From NCBI GenBank assembly GCA_019155185.1, contig CM032800.1, positions 18,249,956 through 18,313,955 on the forward strand: a stretch of 64,000 nt of DNA, read 5' to 3'. Positions 21,764 to 32,631 of the stretch are shown here, piece after piece (within the stretch, counting starts at the first letter, position 1; each line of letters starts with the position of its first letter). The notes beneath the pieces were generated by a model that saw only the letters and a list, made by a program, of their open reading frames with translations, ran no database searches and had not been told where the DNA came from. Both the position numbers and the translations under genes were made by a program. This stretch comes from Beaufortia kweichowensis. Lineage: Eukaryota; Chordata; Actinopteri; Cypriniformes; Gastromyzontidae.

Positions 21764-22618
21764 CATACCACCCTTCTGCTACTTATACCAAAGACAGAAA
21801 TAAGTGCAGTTAGTAAATAATATATCTAAATATCTAGCATTGCATATAATATAACTATATTGTATTGCTATAGGTAGCTTTTAGACATTATCATTAAATT
21901 CATTAAATCTAGTTTGTAGATGTGTAAGGTTTAATGACAGTTCTGACTTGAGGTTACAATTAAAAATGGTTACAATACAAATGCATGAAATGATAATTGT
22001 AAATAGAACAAATACAATTAAGTCTGTCCAGTATGTATGATATATTACCTAAATGATAGAGAATAGAAGATAGAGAAAGAGGAAACATGTAAAAGAAGAA
22101 AGAGAGGAGTTTGGAAGCTTGGTCTAGTAGCCTGAACATCAGAGCTCAAGTAAAGAAAAAAGAGCATTAAGTCAGGATGAGAATCCAAGAGCAGAGCTCA
22201 AGGGAGAACAGACCGCTTAGGAAAAAGAAGAGAGAAAAGACCCAGGCGGTTTCTTACATTTCCATTTTATCCTACTCCTTGACCCATGTGACTAAACCCA
22301 ACCTGATACATTCAAACTGACCAATCAAAGACCACCTTTAACCCCACTGTACTGTATAAACATTTGAGGACAATAGCCACAGATCACTATCAGCACCCAT
22401 GTGAGCTTAAAATGCAAATTGATACCTTTTGGCAAAGAAATAAATTCCTCTTCATTTCCGCCCTACAATGTGGTGTTCTGGTAAAGTAAAGAGTGGTTCT
22501 GTATATGATCATAGTGTAGATCAGCAAAGAATTACAATAGATTATAATCAGTTCATAAGTTCACATACTACATCTCCTCTCTGAATCCTTTTTTACAGCT
22601 TTTCCTATATGCTTAAGT
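21764..22618. other. Non-coding stretch, possible LTR-like module
   Basis: A TATA-like CTGTATAAACATTTGAGG (about 22353-22370) is followed 60-90 bases later by AAAGAAATAAATTCCTC with a polyadenylation-like AATAAA, and then TTTCCGCCCTACA. This resembles the R-U5 part of an endogenous retrovirus or other LTR. No second LTR or coding region is visible. Confidence 0.3.
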
Positions 22619-23048
22619 TGTTACGGTGCTGGGTCAGATCAGACAGAACACACGAGATAATCTCAAACAAGTCTTTACTGAGTTTGTAGTGCAGAACAGG
22701 TTTACAGGGCCTCACTCATGAGGGAGAACATCACAGGATTGATAATCACAGGCACAGAGTACATCCAGGAAGGAACGAGAAACAGCTAACAAAAACCCAC
22801 ACAGCCAAACTAAACAACAATACCGGACCAAGACTTAAACTAAAAACAGGCTTTAAATAACACAAACAATAAACTCATAATGACAGAAAACAGGTGCGGG
22901 TGATAACAAGATAAATGGTGCTAACAGGATTACAGATGGTGAACAGGTGAACAAGTGAAATGCATTATGGGGAATTGAGTCCAGAGGGAGGTGCAGAGTG
23001 AAAAACAGAGGTCCAAACAAGAGAGGTGCAAGGGTGAAATTCATGATT
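22619..23048 (-). repeat. 3' LTR of the non-autonomous element
   Basis: Matches the LTR at 25079-25509 over its whole length with scattered substitutions and indels. A polypurine tract, CCAGAGGAGGGGGTACT on the minus strand, lies directly upstream of it (23049-23065). Confidence 0.9.
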
Positions 23049-23065
23049 AGTACCCCCTCCTCTGG

Positions 23066-25078
23066 AAGCTGGCCTCATGCCACAAGATCCACAGAGGGGA
23101 GAGAGCTGGGCTGGGCGGGCTGGGTCAGGAGGCTCGGGGTCAGGAGAGCTCGGGTGGGAGGCTGGCTGGCTCTGGAGGCTCTGGCTCTGGAGGCTGGAGC
23201 TCTGGAGGGCTCGGGCTCCTGACAGCTCTGGGGGCGAACTGTGGCAGCTGTGACCGCTCTGGGGCAGGCTGTGGCTGCTCTGGGGCAGAACTATGCCGTG
23301 CAGGCTCTGGGCAGACTGTGGCGGCTGTGACTACTGCTCTGGTGCAAGCTGTGCCCTTTAAGGAGCAGACTGTGGCGGCTGTGACTGGATTCTGGTGCAG
23401 GCTGAAGCAGCTCTGGTGCAGACTGCCATGCCAGGCGCTTCTGGATGCAGGCTGGGCTGGCATGTTCTGGTTACCCAGAGGCTTGGGAACAGGGGACTCA
23501 AGAGAGCAGGAACAAGAGACTCAGGCGCCGGAACAGGGGACTCAGAGCGCTTTCGAACAGAGAGGGACTCAGAGCGCAGGGAGACAGAGAGACTCAGACA
23601 GGGCTCAGAGAGCCGGAACAGTCAGGAGTGACTACTTAGGGACAAACTAGCGACAGATGACTCTGAACAGGACTCCAGGAACAAACAGGCTTGCTGAATG
23701 ATCTACAGTGGAGTGGATTACTAGGAGCTGGGGCACTTGGAGGGAAAACTTGCTTTGTGACACTGCACCAGAGGTCTGACTACTTAGACACAAACTAGGG
23801 ACAGAGGGTGCCATTCTTGAGGAGTTTGGCCCCTGGGACAGGGATTCAGCAGCTTGACTATAACTACTAGTCTGGGGTGACACTTGCACTGGCTCAACTG
23901 AGAAGAACCAAAGTTAACTTGACCCTAGAGGGCTGCATTGGGACTGCACCATATGAATTGCTAGGAAAACTACTTACACCCCTGTGCTAGACTAGAGGTG
24001 TGAAAAATGGTCGACTGACTAAACCCCCATGGGAGCTAAAACATACAAAATTCTGGGGCCTTTTACACTGCCAGTGGGCTGGCTAGAAACAACTGCAGGC
24101 AAAAGGAAACAAGAGTAGAATATTCAGGGGTATACTGACTTGAGATACTTTGAGACTGGGACAAATCACAAAGAGTTCCATTTACCTCCCTGTGCAGAAA
24201 ACCAACTGACAAGAACTTCCCTGTCACTGGTGGTCTAGAACTGCCCATAATTGCTGCATGCAGGCTTTGGATAAACCCTGACTGCTAGCTCTATTTAAGT
24301 GAGATGGGTTTGAAAGACTCAGATGAGAGTTTACTAGACACACTGGTGTCACTTGAGGGCTGACTAAACCTCACAGGTGAAAGAACCAAAGCCTGCTAGT
24401 AGTCACTAGAACTAAGTAGAATACCTGGTAGGGATCTCTTGAGATGACATTGAGGAAGTAGTGTGGAGAGGCAGAGCCATAAGTGAGGGACTGGGTCTAG
24501 GAGGAACTCTAGAGTAGTACTCTAGGGTTCTAGGACAGGGGGTCTGGGAACTCTGGAAATTCTAGGAGCAGAGTCTTTGGGAACTCGGAGAATTCTAGGG
24601 CATATCTGGGGAACTGGAGGCTAGGGCAGAGTCTGGGAGACTGCAGAATTCTAGGACAGAGTCTAGAACTCTAGAGTGGAGTCTAGGAACTCAGGGCTAG
24701 AGTCTAGGAGGTTAGGGTTAGGGTACTTAAATCTCAACCAGAGGAAGGAGCTGACACCCACAACTTTCCTCCAAGCTTCAGAAGGCCTCCATCCAGACAA
24801 CAGCTTGGCCCATGTCGCGTCGGTTAGCCCCCAGAGACAGGCAGCCCTCTGGTGGTGCTGGAAGCCCGATACCATCCCAGGCAGAAACACAGGGTTTAGG
24901 CCTCGACCGACATTCCTCTCTCCTGACCCCGAGTAGAGAGGAAACTTTTTGTGGCTTCCATTCTGGTGACAAAAGCAAAAACAAAACCAAAACAGACAGG
25001 TAATCCCAGAAAAACTTCACAACACGTTGAAATCAATAATAAGACCCCTCTTTGTTTGTTAATGAGGTCCGGGTGTAC
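23066..25078 (-). other. Interior of the non-autonomous LTR element, degenerate tandem repeats
   Basis: From about 23130 to 23650 the sequence consists of imperfect repeats rich in GCTCTGG and GGCTGTG. Minus-strand frames there are proline- and glutamine-rich (for example SAPEQPQPAPERSQLPQF), without a domain. From about 24440 to 24720 a second set of imperfect repeats contains TCTAGGAACTC and GGACAGAGTCTAG, ending in TTAGGGTTAGGG (24713-24724). The last 300 bp before the 5' LTR (about 24750-25030) resemble the interior of the LTR relic at 30860-31150. No coding function is supported. Confidence 0.6.
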
Positions 25079-25509
25079 TATTACGGTGCTGGAGTTAGTC
25101 AGGGTAAGAACACACAAGATAATCTCAAACAAAGTCTTTTACTGAGTTTGTAGCAGAGCAAGGTTTTAATCTTCACTCATGAGGAGAACATCACAGGATT
25201 GATAATCACAGGCACAGAGTACATCCAGGAAGGAGCCAGAAACAGCTAACAAAACCCACACAGCCAAACTAAACAACAACACCCGGACCAAGACTTAGAA
25301 ACTAAAAACAGAGCTTTGTAACACAAAACAATAAACTCATAATGACAGAAAACAGGTGCGGGTGTGATAAACAAGATAAATGGGCTAACAGGATTACAGA
25401 TGGTGAACAGGTGAACAAGTGAAATGCATTATGGGAATTGAGTCCCAGAGGGAGGTGCAGAGTGAAAAACAGAAGTCCAAACAAGAGTTGCAAGGGTGGA
25501 ATCATGACA
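25079..25509 (-). repeat. 5' LTR of the non-autonomous element
   Basis: Same LTR as 22619-23048. On the minus strand it is followed by a TAGTACACCCGGACC leader similar to that of Gypsy copy B. Confidence 0.9.
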
Positions 25510-25514
25510 TAAGT

Positions 25515-25862
25515 CTGCTGCATGTAATGCATAAAATCAACAGTTAAATAAAACATTTTACATAAAGTTTTTAAGGCATGCAGCCATTACTCACCGCTAA
25601 CAACAGTCTAATGTAGGTCTAATGTAATATTTTATAGATTGTTGTATGATTGTATTTGTGTGGATTTATTAGGGCAACAAGCATATTGGTGTTTTATGGA
25701 AAACACTGGTCCTTCCCTCACTCACTCACAACATTATACTGTGTATTGAGTGTGTACTCACAATCCTCAGCTGAGGTTATTTAAAAAGTTTAAACATCAT
25801 TGTGCTTCCAAAAAATTATTTGAATATTTGAGATGATGAGGAGCATTACACGGAGTTCAATG
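25515..25862. other. Non-coding spacer
   Basis: AT-rich sequence between the LTR element and the DIRS element. Nothing was recognised. Confidence 0.3.
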
Positions 25863-26080
25863 TGTAACCCTGGTTCCCTAAAAGAATAAACGAGGCGCCT
25901 GCAATGGAAAGCCTTTGCGTGAATCGTCTGAAGCCTGCACGTATCAGTCAAAATGTGAATAGTGAAACTGCAACGCTCACAGGCGAGGAGACGCTCAGGA
26001 TCAGGAAGTATAAAGGGAGCCTGGGACTGGCTATCACTTTAGCTTTATAGCGAGAAGAAGCTACCCCGGGGACAACAGGT
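25863..26080 (-). repeat. Inverted terminal repeat of the DIRS element, left
   Basis: Pairs in inverted orientation with 30090-30280, with moderate divergence. A GGAAGTATAAAGGGA segment with a TATA-like core is conserved in both. Confidence 0.8.
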
Positions 26081-26299
26081 GAGTATGGCAGGAAGAGGCA
26101 TGGCGTCCTCTTCCAGGGGAACCAGGGATTACTCATACCTGCAGACTCACCAAGGGAACTAGCGCTGCATCAACATTGCGATATTCCAATGTCTAGCCAT
26201 AAGAGGCAAGTACCTGGACAGTGTGAATCAGAAGAGCATGACTAGGGCACAAGCATATACGCCCAGCCATGGCGATACTCCCCCCATCTCAAGACCCTG

Positions 26300-26760
26300 T
26301 TAAGGATGTACATGGGACTCTGGCACTTAGAAGCCAGGTCCAAATCATCAGAAACGAGCAGATGTAATGTGCAGGAACAATCACCCGGCGCATTATCAGT
26401 ACATCCTACCACGGTACACGCAGTATCAGGGACCTTGGCATTGGAAGCCCTGTCATAAACATGAACAATTGTGGGCTGACAAGGCCCAGCGGCCTTATAT
26501 TGCCATTCACCTGTAGGCTTCGACTAGGGCAACAATAAAAGAGATCTTAAATGGCAGTAGAAACCCAGTCTAAAGTCATAGAAACTTTGACTCATAAGAG
26601 TGAGTGGCGAGGGTCCCAGCCGGCACTTAATACACTCATTGTAGTATCGTAACTAAGGCATCAACACATGATACCCTGGCGTGAAGCCAGGTCCAGAATC
26701 ATAAAAGCGAACAAATGTGTAGCGGAGAGGTCTCCAGCCGCTAAGTATTGCACACATCCT
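26300..26760. repeat. Degenerate internal repeats in the DIRS 3' region
   Basis: A motif of the type GAAGCCAGGTCCARAATCAT occurs near 26330 and 26685, and a shorter form, GGAAGCCCTGTCATAAACAT, near 26440. Each follows a TGGCRY word and precedes a GARC..AAATGT stretch. They look like old tandem duplications within the recombinase-to-terminus region. Confidence 0.5.
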
Positions 26761-27861
26761 CAATTGTAACCCCCTGACCCTAAGGCCTTAGAGGCAGCCA
26801 TAACCCAGTAGAATGAGCTCTGACATTGAGTGGAGACGACTGTCCAGAGACTTGATAAGCCAGTCGATAGCCCGACTATCCATCTGGCTACAGAGTTTGT
26901 TTGGTGCCCGGCAGACCCGCTGTTGAGTTTCGCCCATAACGACACACAAACAGCTGCTCAGATTTTTCCTGATCCCGAAGGTTCTGAGGAGGAGGACAGA
27001 GAATTTCTGCAACGAATGCTGGCCTCGGCATTGGTAGGTACTTTAGGCACATAACCCTGCCTTGGGTAAAGCGTATAACTAGCGGGTCTGGCCATTAATG
27101 AGAATATGGTAGGCAGAAATGGCTGCCACATAAACCTTAAGAGTCGAGGGCATCAGCCCTGACGAAAAGCGGTCTTCCAGGAACTCGAGTACTGTGCTAA
27201 CAGGACAGTTAACTGGATCCTGTCTTTGACCTGAACATCAGGAAGTAAACACTTCCCACTTCAAGACATACAACTTCCTCGTGGAGGGAGCTCTGGAGTT
27301 TAAAATAGTGTCTACGACTTCAGTTGAGAGACCCGTATATATGAGTCGGGCCCCCTCAGAGGCCAGACCCACAGTTTCCACATCTTTGGGCAAGGGTGAA
27401 GGATGGAGCCTTGTGCTTGAGATAGGAGATCCCTCCTGACCGGCAACTCGACCGGAGTGCCGTCTAGGAGTGCAATCAGGTCCGAGAACCATACTCGGGC
27501 CGGCCATCAAGGTGCAACCAGTAACAGGCATATCCTGTCCTGGCGCACCCTCTCCAGAACTCCCGGGAGCAGAGCGATCAGGGGAAAAGCATACAGGCCT
27601 ATAATGGGGCTGGAGGCAAGGGGAAGAGGACCACAATGGACAGCGCAGTGCGCCTCTAGAGATGCAGCCAAAGGAGTAAGGGGAAGGAACTAGCTTCAAT
27701 GCTAGCCATGCACGGCCATCGGTCCTTGCAGATTGGCGTGCCACTCGAGGACGGCCCTTCCATAGGCCTCTGGAGGAGCAGTCTCCATTACACGCTTCCC
27801 AGCCTATGAGGGATGCGTCTGTCATCGTGGCATCATCTGTGGGAAGTGACATGTTGACCAC
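26760..27861 (-). pseudogene. RNase H and tyrosine recombinase remains of the DIRS element
   Basis: The minus-strand frame 27861-27238 starts near TMTDASLIGWEACNGDCSSR, which carries the first RNase H aspartate, and ends with STEVVDTILNSRAPSTRKLY and VLKWEVFTS, the conserved amino-terminal part of DIRS recombinases. A shifted frame (26945-26760) continues with QTNSVARWIVGLSTGLSSLW, which fits the carboxy-terminal recombinase part. The catalytic Arg-His-Arg-Tyr set cannot be fully placed because of frameshifts. In intact elements the recombinase joins the circular DNA intermediate to the target. Confidence is high for the family and low for exact boundaries. Confidence 0.75.
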
Positions 27862-27960
27862 AACAGTGGGCCTAGGAGAGAAACTGAGGCTTCTTCCGGC
27901 ACCATCATGCCCTCAGACACTTGTGGTGCAGCTCATCTATATAGGCGGAAGGGGTTCCCC

Positions 27961-28700
27961 TCAGGGAAAACCCTTTTCGGTTTTGCTACTACATTGCAGA
28001 GGTCTCATGTGCAGCAAACCCAGAGAGGTACATTCACAGCTGACTGAATATAGAGGTGTGCGCGCCGGACATGACCCTCGAGACCCCACTCTAAGCCTGG
28101 ATAGATAATTCTCTGAATGGAGAAAGCAAACTCTTCTTGGTATTCCAACCACTAACCCCAGCACCTCCATATGTGCAAGGCTAACATCTTGATGTTGAGC
28201 TGCTAGGACTCGATTTGGCCAGAATGAGCCAATGCGTCCTAAAATAGTTGAGTATCTGCTTAATGCCCTGGAGTCTTAGAGGCTAGGGCAGCATCTAGAC
28301 ATCTCGTGAAAGTCTTGGGGTGACAGGGCCAGATCGAAGGGAAGAACCCTTCGATATTGGTGTACTCCCCAGTTTCATGAACCTCAGGAACTTCCTGTGT
28401 TTGGGAAGGATGGAGACATGGAAGTATGCATCCTTCATGTCTATTGTGAACAAACCAGTCCGGTTGGATCCTGGATCTGAGTCACAATCTGTTTGAGAGA
28501 TGTAAGCATCCAGTTTCTTTACTGCATGGTTCAGCTGTACAGAGATCTAGAATTGGGCGCAAGCTTCCCCATCCCTTCTTTGGAACAAGCTGAAATAACG
28601 GCTGTAAAACCCAGCTTCTTTCTGGAGGGGGGAACTATCTCCTATGGCCCCTTTGTAGAAGTGTTTGTACTTGTCCCATGACCAGAGCTTGCTTTCGGGG
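27961..28700 (-). pseudogene. Reverse transcriptase remains of the DIRS element
   Basis: Between about 28480 and 28360 the minus strand reads FVTIDMKDAYFHVSILPK and HRKFLRFMKLG, the palm entry motif of DIRS reverse transcriptases. Further downstream TSLGLLHMRPLQ (near 28000) is a conserved connection motif of the same group. The active-site block itself lies in the disrupted stretch between and was not recovered in a clean frame. Confidence 0.7.
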
Positions 28701-29038
28701 GGCCCACCTCAGTGGACAACACTCCATTGAATACTGGGCATTCTTGTATAGCTGTGTTCTACTGTTTTAGAACCCAGCGAGAGATATTTGGCAGGAGTTT
28801 CCATGCTGCCATAATTCTGTTACTTGGTACCAGCCTCTCAGAGGCAGGGGTGCAGGAAGAGCTGGATGGTACATGGTGAGGCGTACTCAGCCCACCCTAC
28901 AGAGCTTAGCGAGGGATCCTGACCGTAGGAATTAAAGTCCCTCGCTTTGTCTCGGCCTCTTAGCTTGAATGACGGACCCTCAGGTCCGCCTTCAGCTCTG
29001 CGAAAGTACGAGAGGCTGAGAGTGCCACACTCATGAGC

Positions 29039-30120
29039 TCACACTCTCGCTTGTGCCGTAACGGTAATGAGGAGCCAACCCGAGGCTGCTCCTCGCTTCA
29101 GCAGCCTCTGTGGACTTCGGACGACGCGAGGGAGGGAACCTAAGGAAACGCCGAAAGAGGCCCTCAGGGAGAGAGTAGGCGATCCCGCAGCAAATCGGCT
29201 TGATAGGCCTGGAGCATGGAGATAGTATGCAGACATGCTCCAGCCTGTCCTGCTGGGCTGCAATCTGCCCACCAGCACGGATGATGTAGTCCTATCTGAC
29301 TTGGTGGGCAATGCCGGTCCTTCAGGAGACTGATGCGTCTGAGAGGGACAGATAGCTAGTGTTTACTGCTCACCCTGGACATCGTTACATACCCGTCTCC
29401 CCGCCCCACAATGTTGGAATAATCTCGACATGCGCGGGAGTAGAAAACACGGGCTGAATATGGTTAGCCCAGGACCTGGATAGCTTCGCTTATGGAGGTC
29501 CGAACTCAATGGCAGGCCCCTGGCGCTGGAGGTGGCGTCTTCGGGGCGAATCGGAATCGCCGTCTAACCGCTCGGGTTGATGGGCGTTTTGACCTCCGGC
29601 TGGCCAGTCGAGGCCCTCAGCTGAGCCGACTGCCCAGAACCACCCTCCACTAGCTCCTCGCACATGAAGCACGGTTGGATCTTCGCTTTTAGATAGGTGA
29701 AGCCGCTGGATGGTTCCACCCTGGCGTAAGTTATGATCGCTGGACTCCTGACCAGAAGTGAGGATGATCATCACCGCAGTGAGGTGGGGATAGGGCGCAG
29801 CCCGTCCCCAACCCATCGGTGAGGTCCATTTGCGATCCCCACGACGGCCCACGCCACCCTGCCTCGGCAGGAAGGGCGCTACCACTGTGGGAACCGCATG
29901 GTGGGCCGTGTTCCTGAAAACACGCCAGCCGGGAGCGGAGCGTGCAAAGCGGTAGCGCCTCGCAATGCACAAAGTCTGTGTTTTCGAGTGCTGACCATGC
30001 ATGCTTCACTCCCAAACACACCACACAAAACTCATGTGTATCCCTGCCCGTGATGTAGTGTGGGCAGGGAGGAACACAAGACCAAACAACAGACACACAC
30101 ACGCGCAGCTGAAGGCACAA
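29039..30120 (-). pseudogene. Gag-like ORF1 remains of the DIRS element
   Basis: The frame 30120-29731 contains DTHEFCVVCLGVKHAWSALE, then HCEALPLCTLRSRLACFQEH. The cysteine/histidine spacing and the TLRSRLA stretch are typical of zebrafish DIRS gag proteins. An overlapping frame (30002-29490) and a further one (29311-29039) continue the region in other phases, so it is frameshifted at least twice. The start falls just inside the terminal repeat, as expected for transcription from that repeat. Confidence 0.7.
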
Positions 30121-30280
30121 AAGCTAAAGTGATAGCGTCCCAGGGTCCCTTTATACTTCCTGGTCCTGACGTCACCCCGTCTGTGACGTTGCAGTTTGCC
30201 ATTCTGTGATTTTCACATACGTGCTTCAGATGCATTCACGCAAAGGCGTTCCCATTGTTCCCCTTGAAAGGGAACAATGT
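30090..30280 (-). repeat. Inverted terminal repeat of the DIRS element, right
   Basis: Partner of 25863-26080. The outermost bases CCTTGAAAGGGAACAATG echo the GGTTCCCTAAAAG of the left end. Confidence 0.8.
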
Positions 30281-30784
30281 TTTCTGGAAGGGAGCATCAC
30301 ACTTCTGTTTATCATCAGATTGTTATTTTACTGCCTGCTGGGTAAATCAATTAAACTTTGTTGTTTCCCTGAATGTGTTTAATCAGTGAATTTTGAAATA
30401 AATGAAAAAAAAATCATGAATTGGAAAATAAACCTTATTCCATATTATTATATTATTATAAAAATGTGGAGTCAGGTTATTTCAAGTGTTATTAATGTAA
30501 TACACAACTAAAACAATACATTTAATTGCAGTAACACAAAGAAACCTTTTGATCCTTATTTTAAAACACTTCTTAAATATACAGTTGCATCAAAGCAAAC
30601 TATTGAAAGTGGGGAGAAATCACATCATGAAAATGTTTTTCTTAAATGCTCGTTGGACACAATTATTGTCACCCCAGAAATACTTATTAGTAACATTTCT
30701 CTGAAACATGATGTTGTCCAGTCATGACTTTCTGTTTCAGAAAAGAAACTTTATATTAATATTGAATTTAATATTGGCAGAACT
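30281..30784. other. Non-coding spacer
   Basis: AT-rich sequence with no recognised feature. Confidence 0.3.
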
Positions 30785-31592
30785 CCCGGCGGGCGGCCAT
30801 CTCGGATTGTAGGGCTGGAGGGGCTGCAACCACAACTAGCCAACACCCAATCCACACCTCCACCAAGCCTCCAGATGGCTCCCCATCCCCATGACAACTT
30901 GGCCCATGTAGCGTCAAGTAAGCCCCTTAGGAGAAACAGACGCTTCTGGTTTTCTCTCAGTAAGCCCGGCTACCACATCCCAAAGGCTGCAAACACAGGG
31001 CGAGGAGCCTCAACGGATTCCCTCCTCCTGACCCCAGATAGAGAGAAAAGCTTTGGCCTCGGCTGGCTACGGACGGGATGGGAGTTGCGGGATCCATGAC
31101 GGGAAACAGAAGAGAAAATCCAACACAAACAGGTAATCCAAAACAGAAATCTCTTCACCACACGTAGAAAAGAACAGTCTCTTTCTTTGGGTCCGATATA
31201 CCGTTACCGTGCATCAGGACGAGGCAGAACCTGATTGAAGATTAGTTTCAAATCTTTTACTGAACTTCATCAGTGGGAATACAGATATCGAAACAGACCA
31301 ATTTCCAGAGGAGGAGAACAGGCAGATAACAGCATGGACGGCTGACTTTAACAAAACACATCCAGAATCCAACACATACAAAATAACAACTAATTCCAAA
31401 ACAACAATACCGACCACAAACTGAACAAAAGACAAGGTTTAAATAATGTCCATAATCAGAGGGAATCAGGTGAAGGCGGGTTCTGTGGGCTGAGTGCTGA
31501 TGATGATGACCAATGGGTGAACAGGTGGTGAGGTGCAGAGGATCGTGGGGAAATGAAGTTCGAACAAGAGGTGCAAGGTGACATCGTGGACA
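30785..31592 (-). mobile_element. Relic of an LTR element: one LTR plus about 400 bp of interior
   Basis: An LTR of about 390 bp occupies 31202-31592 (minus strand: starts TGTCCACGATGTCACC, contains TTATGGACATTATTTAAACC and GATGAAGTTCAGTAAAAGA, ends GCACGGTAACG). The interior 30785-31201 resembles the 300 bp next to the 5' LTR of the element at 22619-25509, including TTGGCCCATGT and CTCCTGACCCC words. The other LTR is missing. The LTR is related to the solo LTR at 62749-63214. Confidence 0.75.
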
Positions 31593-31735
31593 TTAAGAGA
31601 GAAAAACCCCTGACATGACGTGTTATAGTTGCAATCCGTAATAAAGGACACAATTTGCCATTGATCGCATCTATAACTCACTATGCAGTTTACAGGATAC
31701 AGAAACAGACATTGTAGGATACAGAAAATCACTTT
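31593..31735 (-). mobile_element. 3' UTR fragment of an L2-type LINE
   Basis: On the minus strand it contains GTGTCCTTTATTACGGATTG and AACACGTCATGTCAGGGG, the same stretches that precede the 3' end of the LINEs at 41188-43250 and 52315-55440. Confidence 0.7.
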
Positions 31736-32001
31736 AGAGATTAGGGTTAAAATGTTATATGTTAAGTATAATGTGCTAGATTTGATTTTAATTTAACAGG
31801 TGCAGGATTTTAATTTAATATTCTGCAGTCTTATATGTTTGTACCTTTTACGCACTGCAACCATGAGACCAGCTATCTCTTTCTTTAATCGCGACCGCGC
31901 TCCTTTGTCAAAGTTTCATTCATAAAATCACGCGGTTTATTATGCAAAGTACAATCATAAGATTGCTTCTTCTAAAATCTCTCCTGTTTTGTTGTTGCGT
32001 G
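31736..32001. other. Non-coding spacer
   Basis: No feature recognised. It separates the LINE fragment from the first fold-back copy. Confidence 0.3.
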
Positions 32002-32488
32002 TGTTACGGTTTAAGTGGTGACCGTGTTAACTGGTGACCAACTTCCGTTTACAGGTCCTCCAATTGCTCCTTCTGCGATTCTGAAGGCACAAGGCGACAC
32101 AATATCCCATTGCAAAATAAACACAAAATTCGTCATTACATTATTTTGACAATCTTGTAAAGATTGCAAATTATTGTTGTGGTTGCCTGTCACGGCTGGA
32201 GTACAGTAAATAAACAAATAAAGCGGTTTGACGAGTGCAAAAGTGTAACGCTTCCCCTACAACGCTATCCTACACGCTGAGCTACATGACTGCAACAATT
32301 AGACGTTTAGTTTGTATGCGTCCCCACTGCGTAAAACTTTAAACGTGTTAACTTGTGACTTGCATATATCTCTTTATTATATCTATTTTTATCTGTTTAT
32401 TATAACAGAAACTGAAATCTAAACGTGATTTCTTGGTTGAAATGCTCTTTATAAACATTGCTTTGTAAACGATGGAGGATTTTTAAGA
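32002..32488 (-). mobile_element. Partial second copy of the fold-back element, inverted
   Basis: Begins TGTTACGGTTTAAGTGGTGA, the same terminal repeat as 32632-33646. Its interior matches that element in reverse complement, for example GTAACGCTTCCCCTAC and TTAACTTGTGACTTGCATAT. The other terminus is missing. The tRNA-like segment is present, but the part corresponding to the B-box is deleted. Confidence 0.8.
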
Positions 32489-32631
32489 TCTGTGGACACT
32501 TTAAAGGGATAGTTCACCCAAAAATAGAAATTATGTCATAATTTGTTCACCCTTATGTTGTTCAAACCCTGTGTAAGATTTTTTATTTGTGGAACACAGA
32601 AGAAGATAGTTTGCAAAACGCTGGTTACCGG

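Larger units (their letters stand above)
22619..25509 (-). mobile_element. Complete non-autonomous LTR retrotransposon with TAAGT target duplication
   Basis: Two direct LTRs of about 430 bp (22619-23048 and 25079-25509) flank 2.0 kb of non-coding interior. On the minus strand the LTR begins TGTCATGATTCC and ends CCGTAAYA. The five bases TAAGT stand immediately outside both ends (22614-22618 and 25510-25514), as expected for integration by a Gypsy-type integrase. No gag or pol motif occurs inside, so the element must have depended on a helper, probably related to the Gypsy copies in this window, because the polypurine tract and the leader after the LTR are alike. By size it fits the LARD/TRIM class. 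Confidence 0.9.
25863..30280 (-). mobile_element. DIRS-type tyrosine-recombinase retrotransposon, degenerate
   Basis: The ends are inverted, not direct, repeats: about 200 bp at 25863-26080 (GCCTTTGCGTGAATCG, AGGAAGTATAAAGGGAGCCT, TATCACTTTAGCTTT) reappear reverse-complemented at 30090-30280. Inside, on the minus strand, lie a gag-like frame with HCEALPLCTLRSRLA, a reverse transcriptase with TIDMKDAYFHVSILPKHRKF, an RNase H start and a tyrosine-recombinase segment with STEVVDTILNSRAPSTRKLY. Inverted termini plus a recombinase instead of an integrase define the DIRS group, which is abundant in zebrafish. All frames are interrupted. DIRS elements make no target duplication, and none was seen. 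Confidence 0.85.

Noticed and set aside
27457..28108. Plus-strand frames across the DIRS element
   Set aside because: The minus-strand frames carry the conserved DIRS motifs; these are their antisense.
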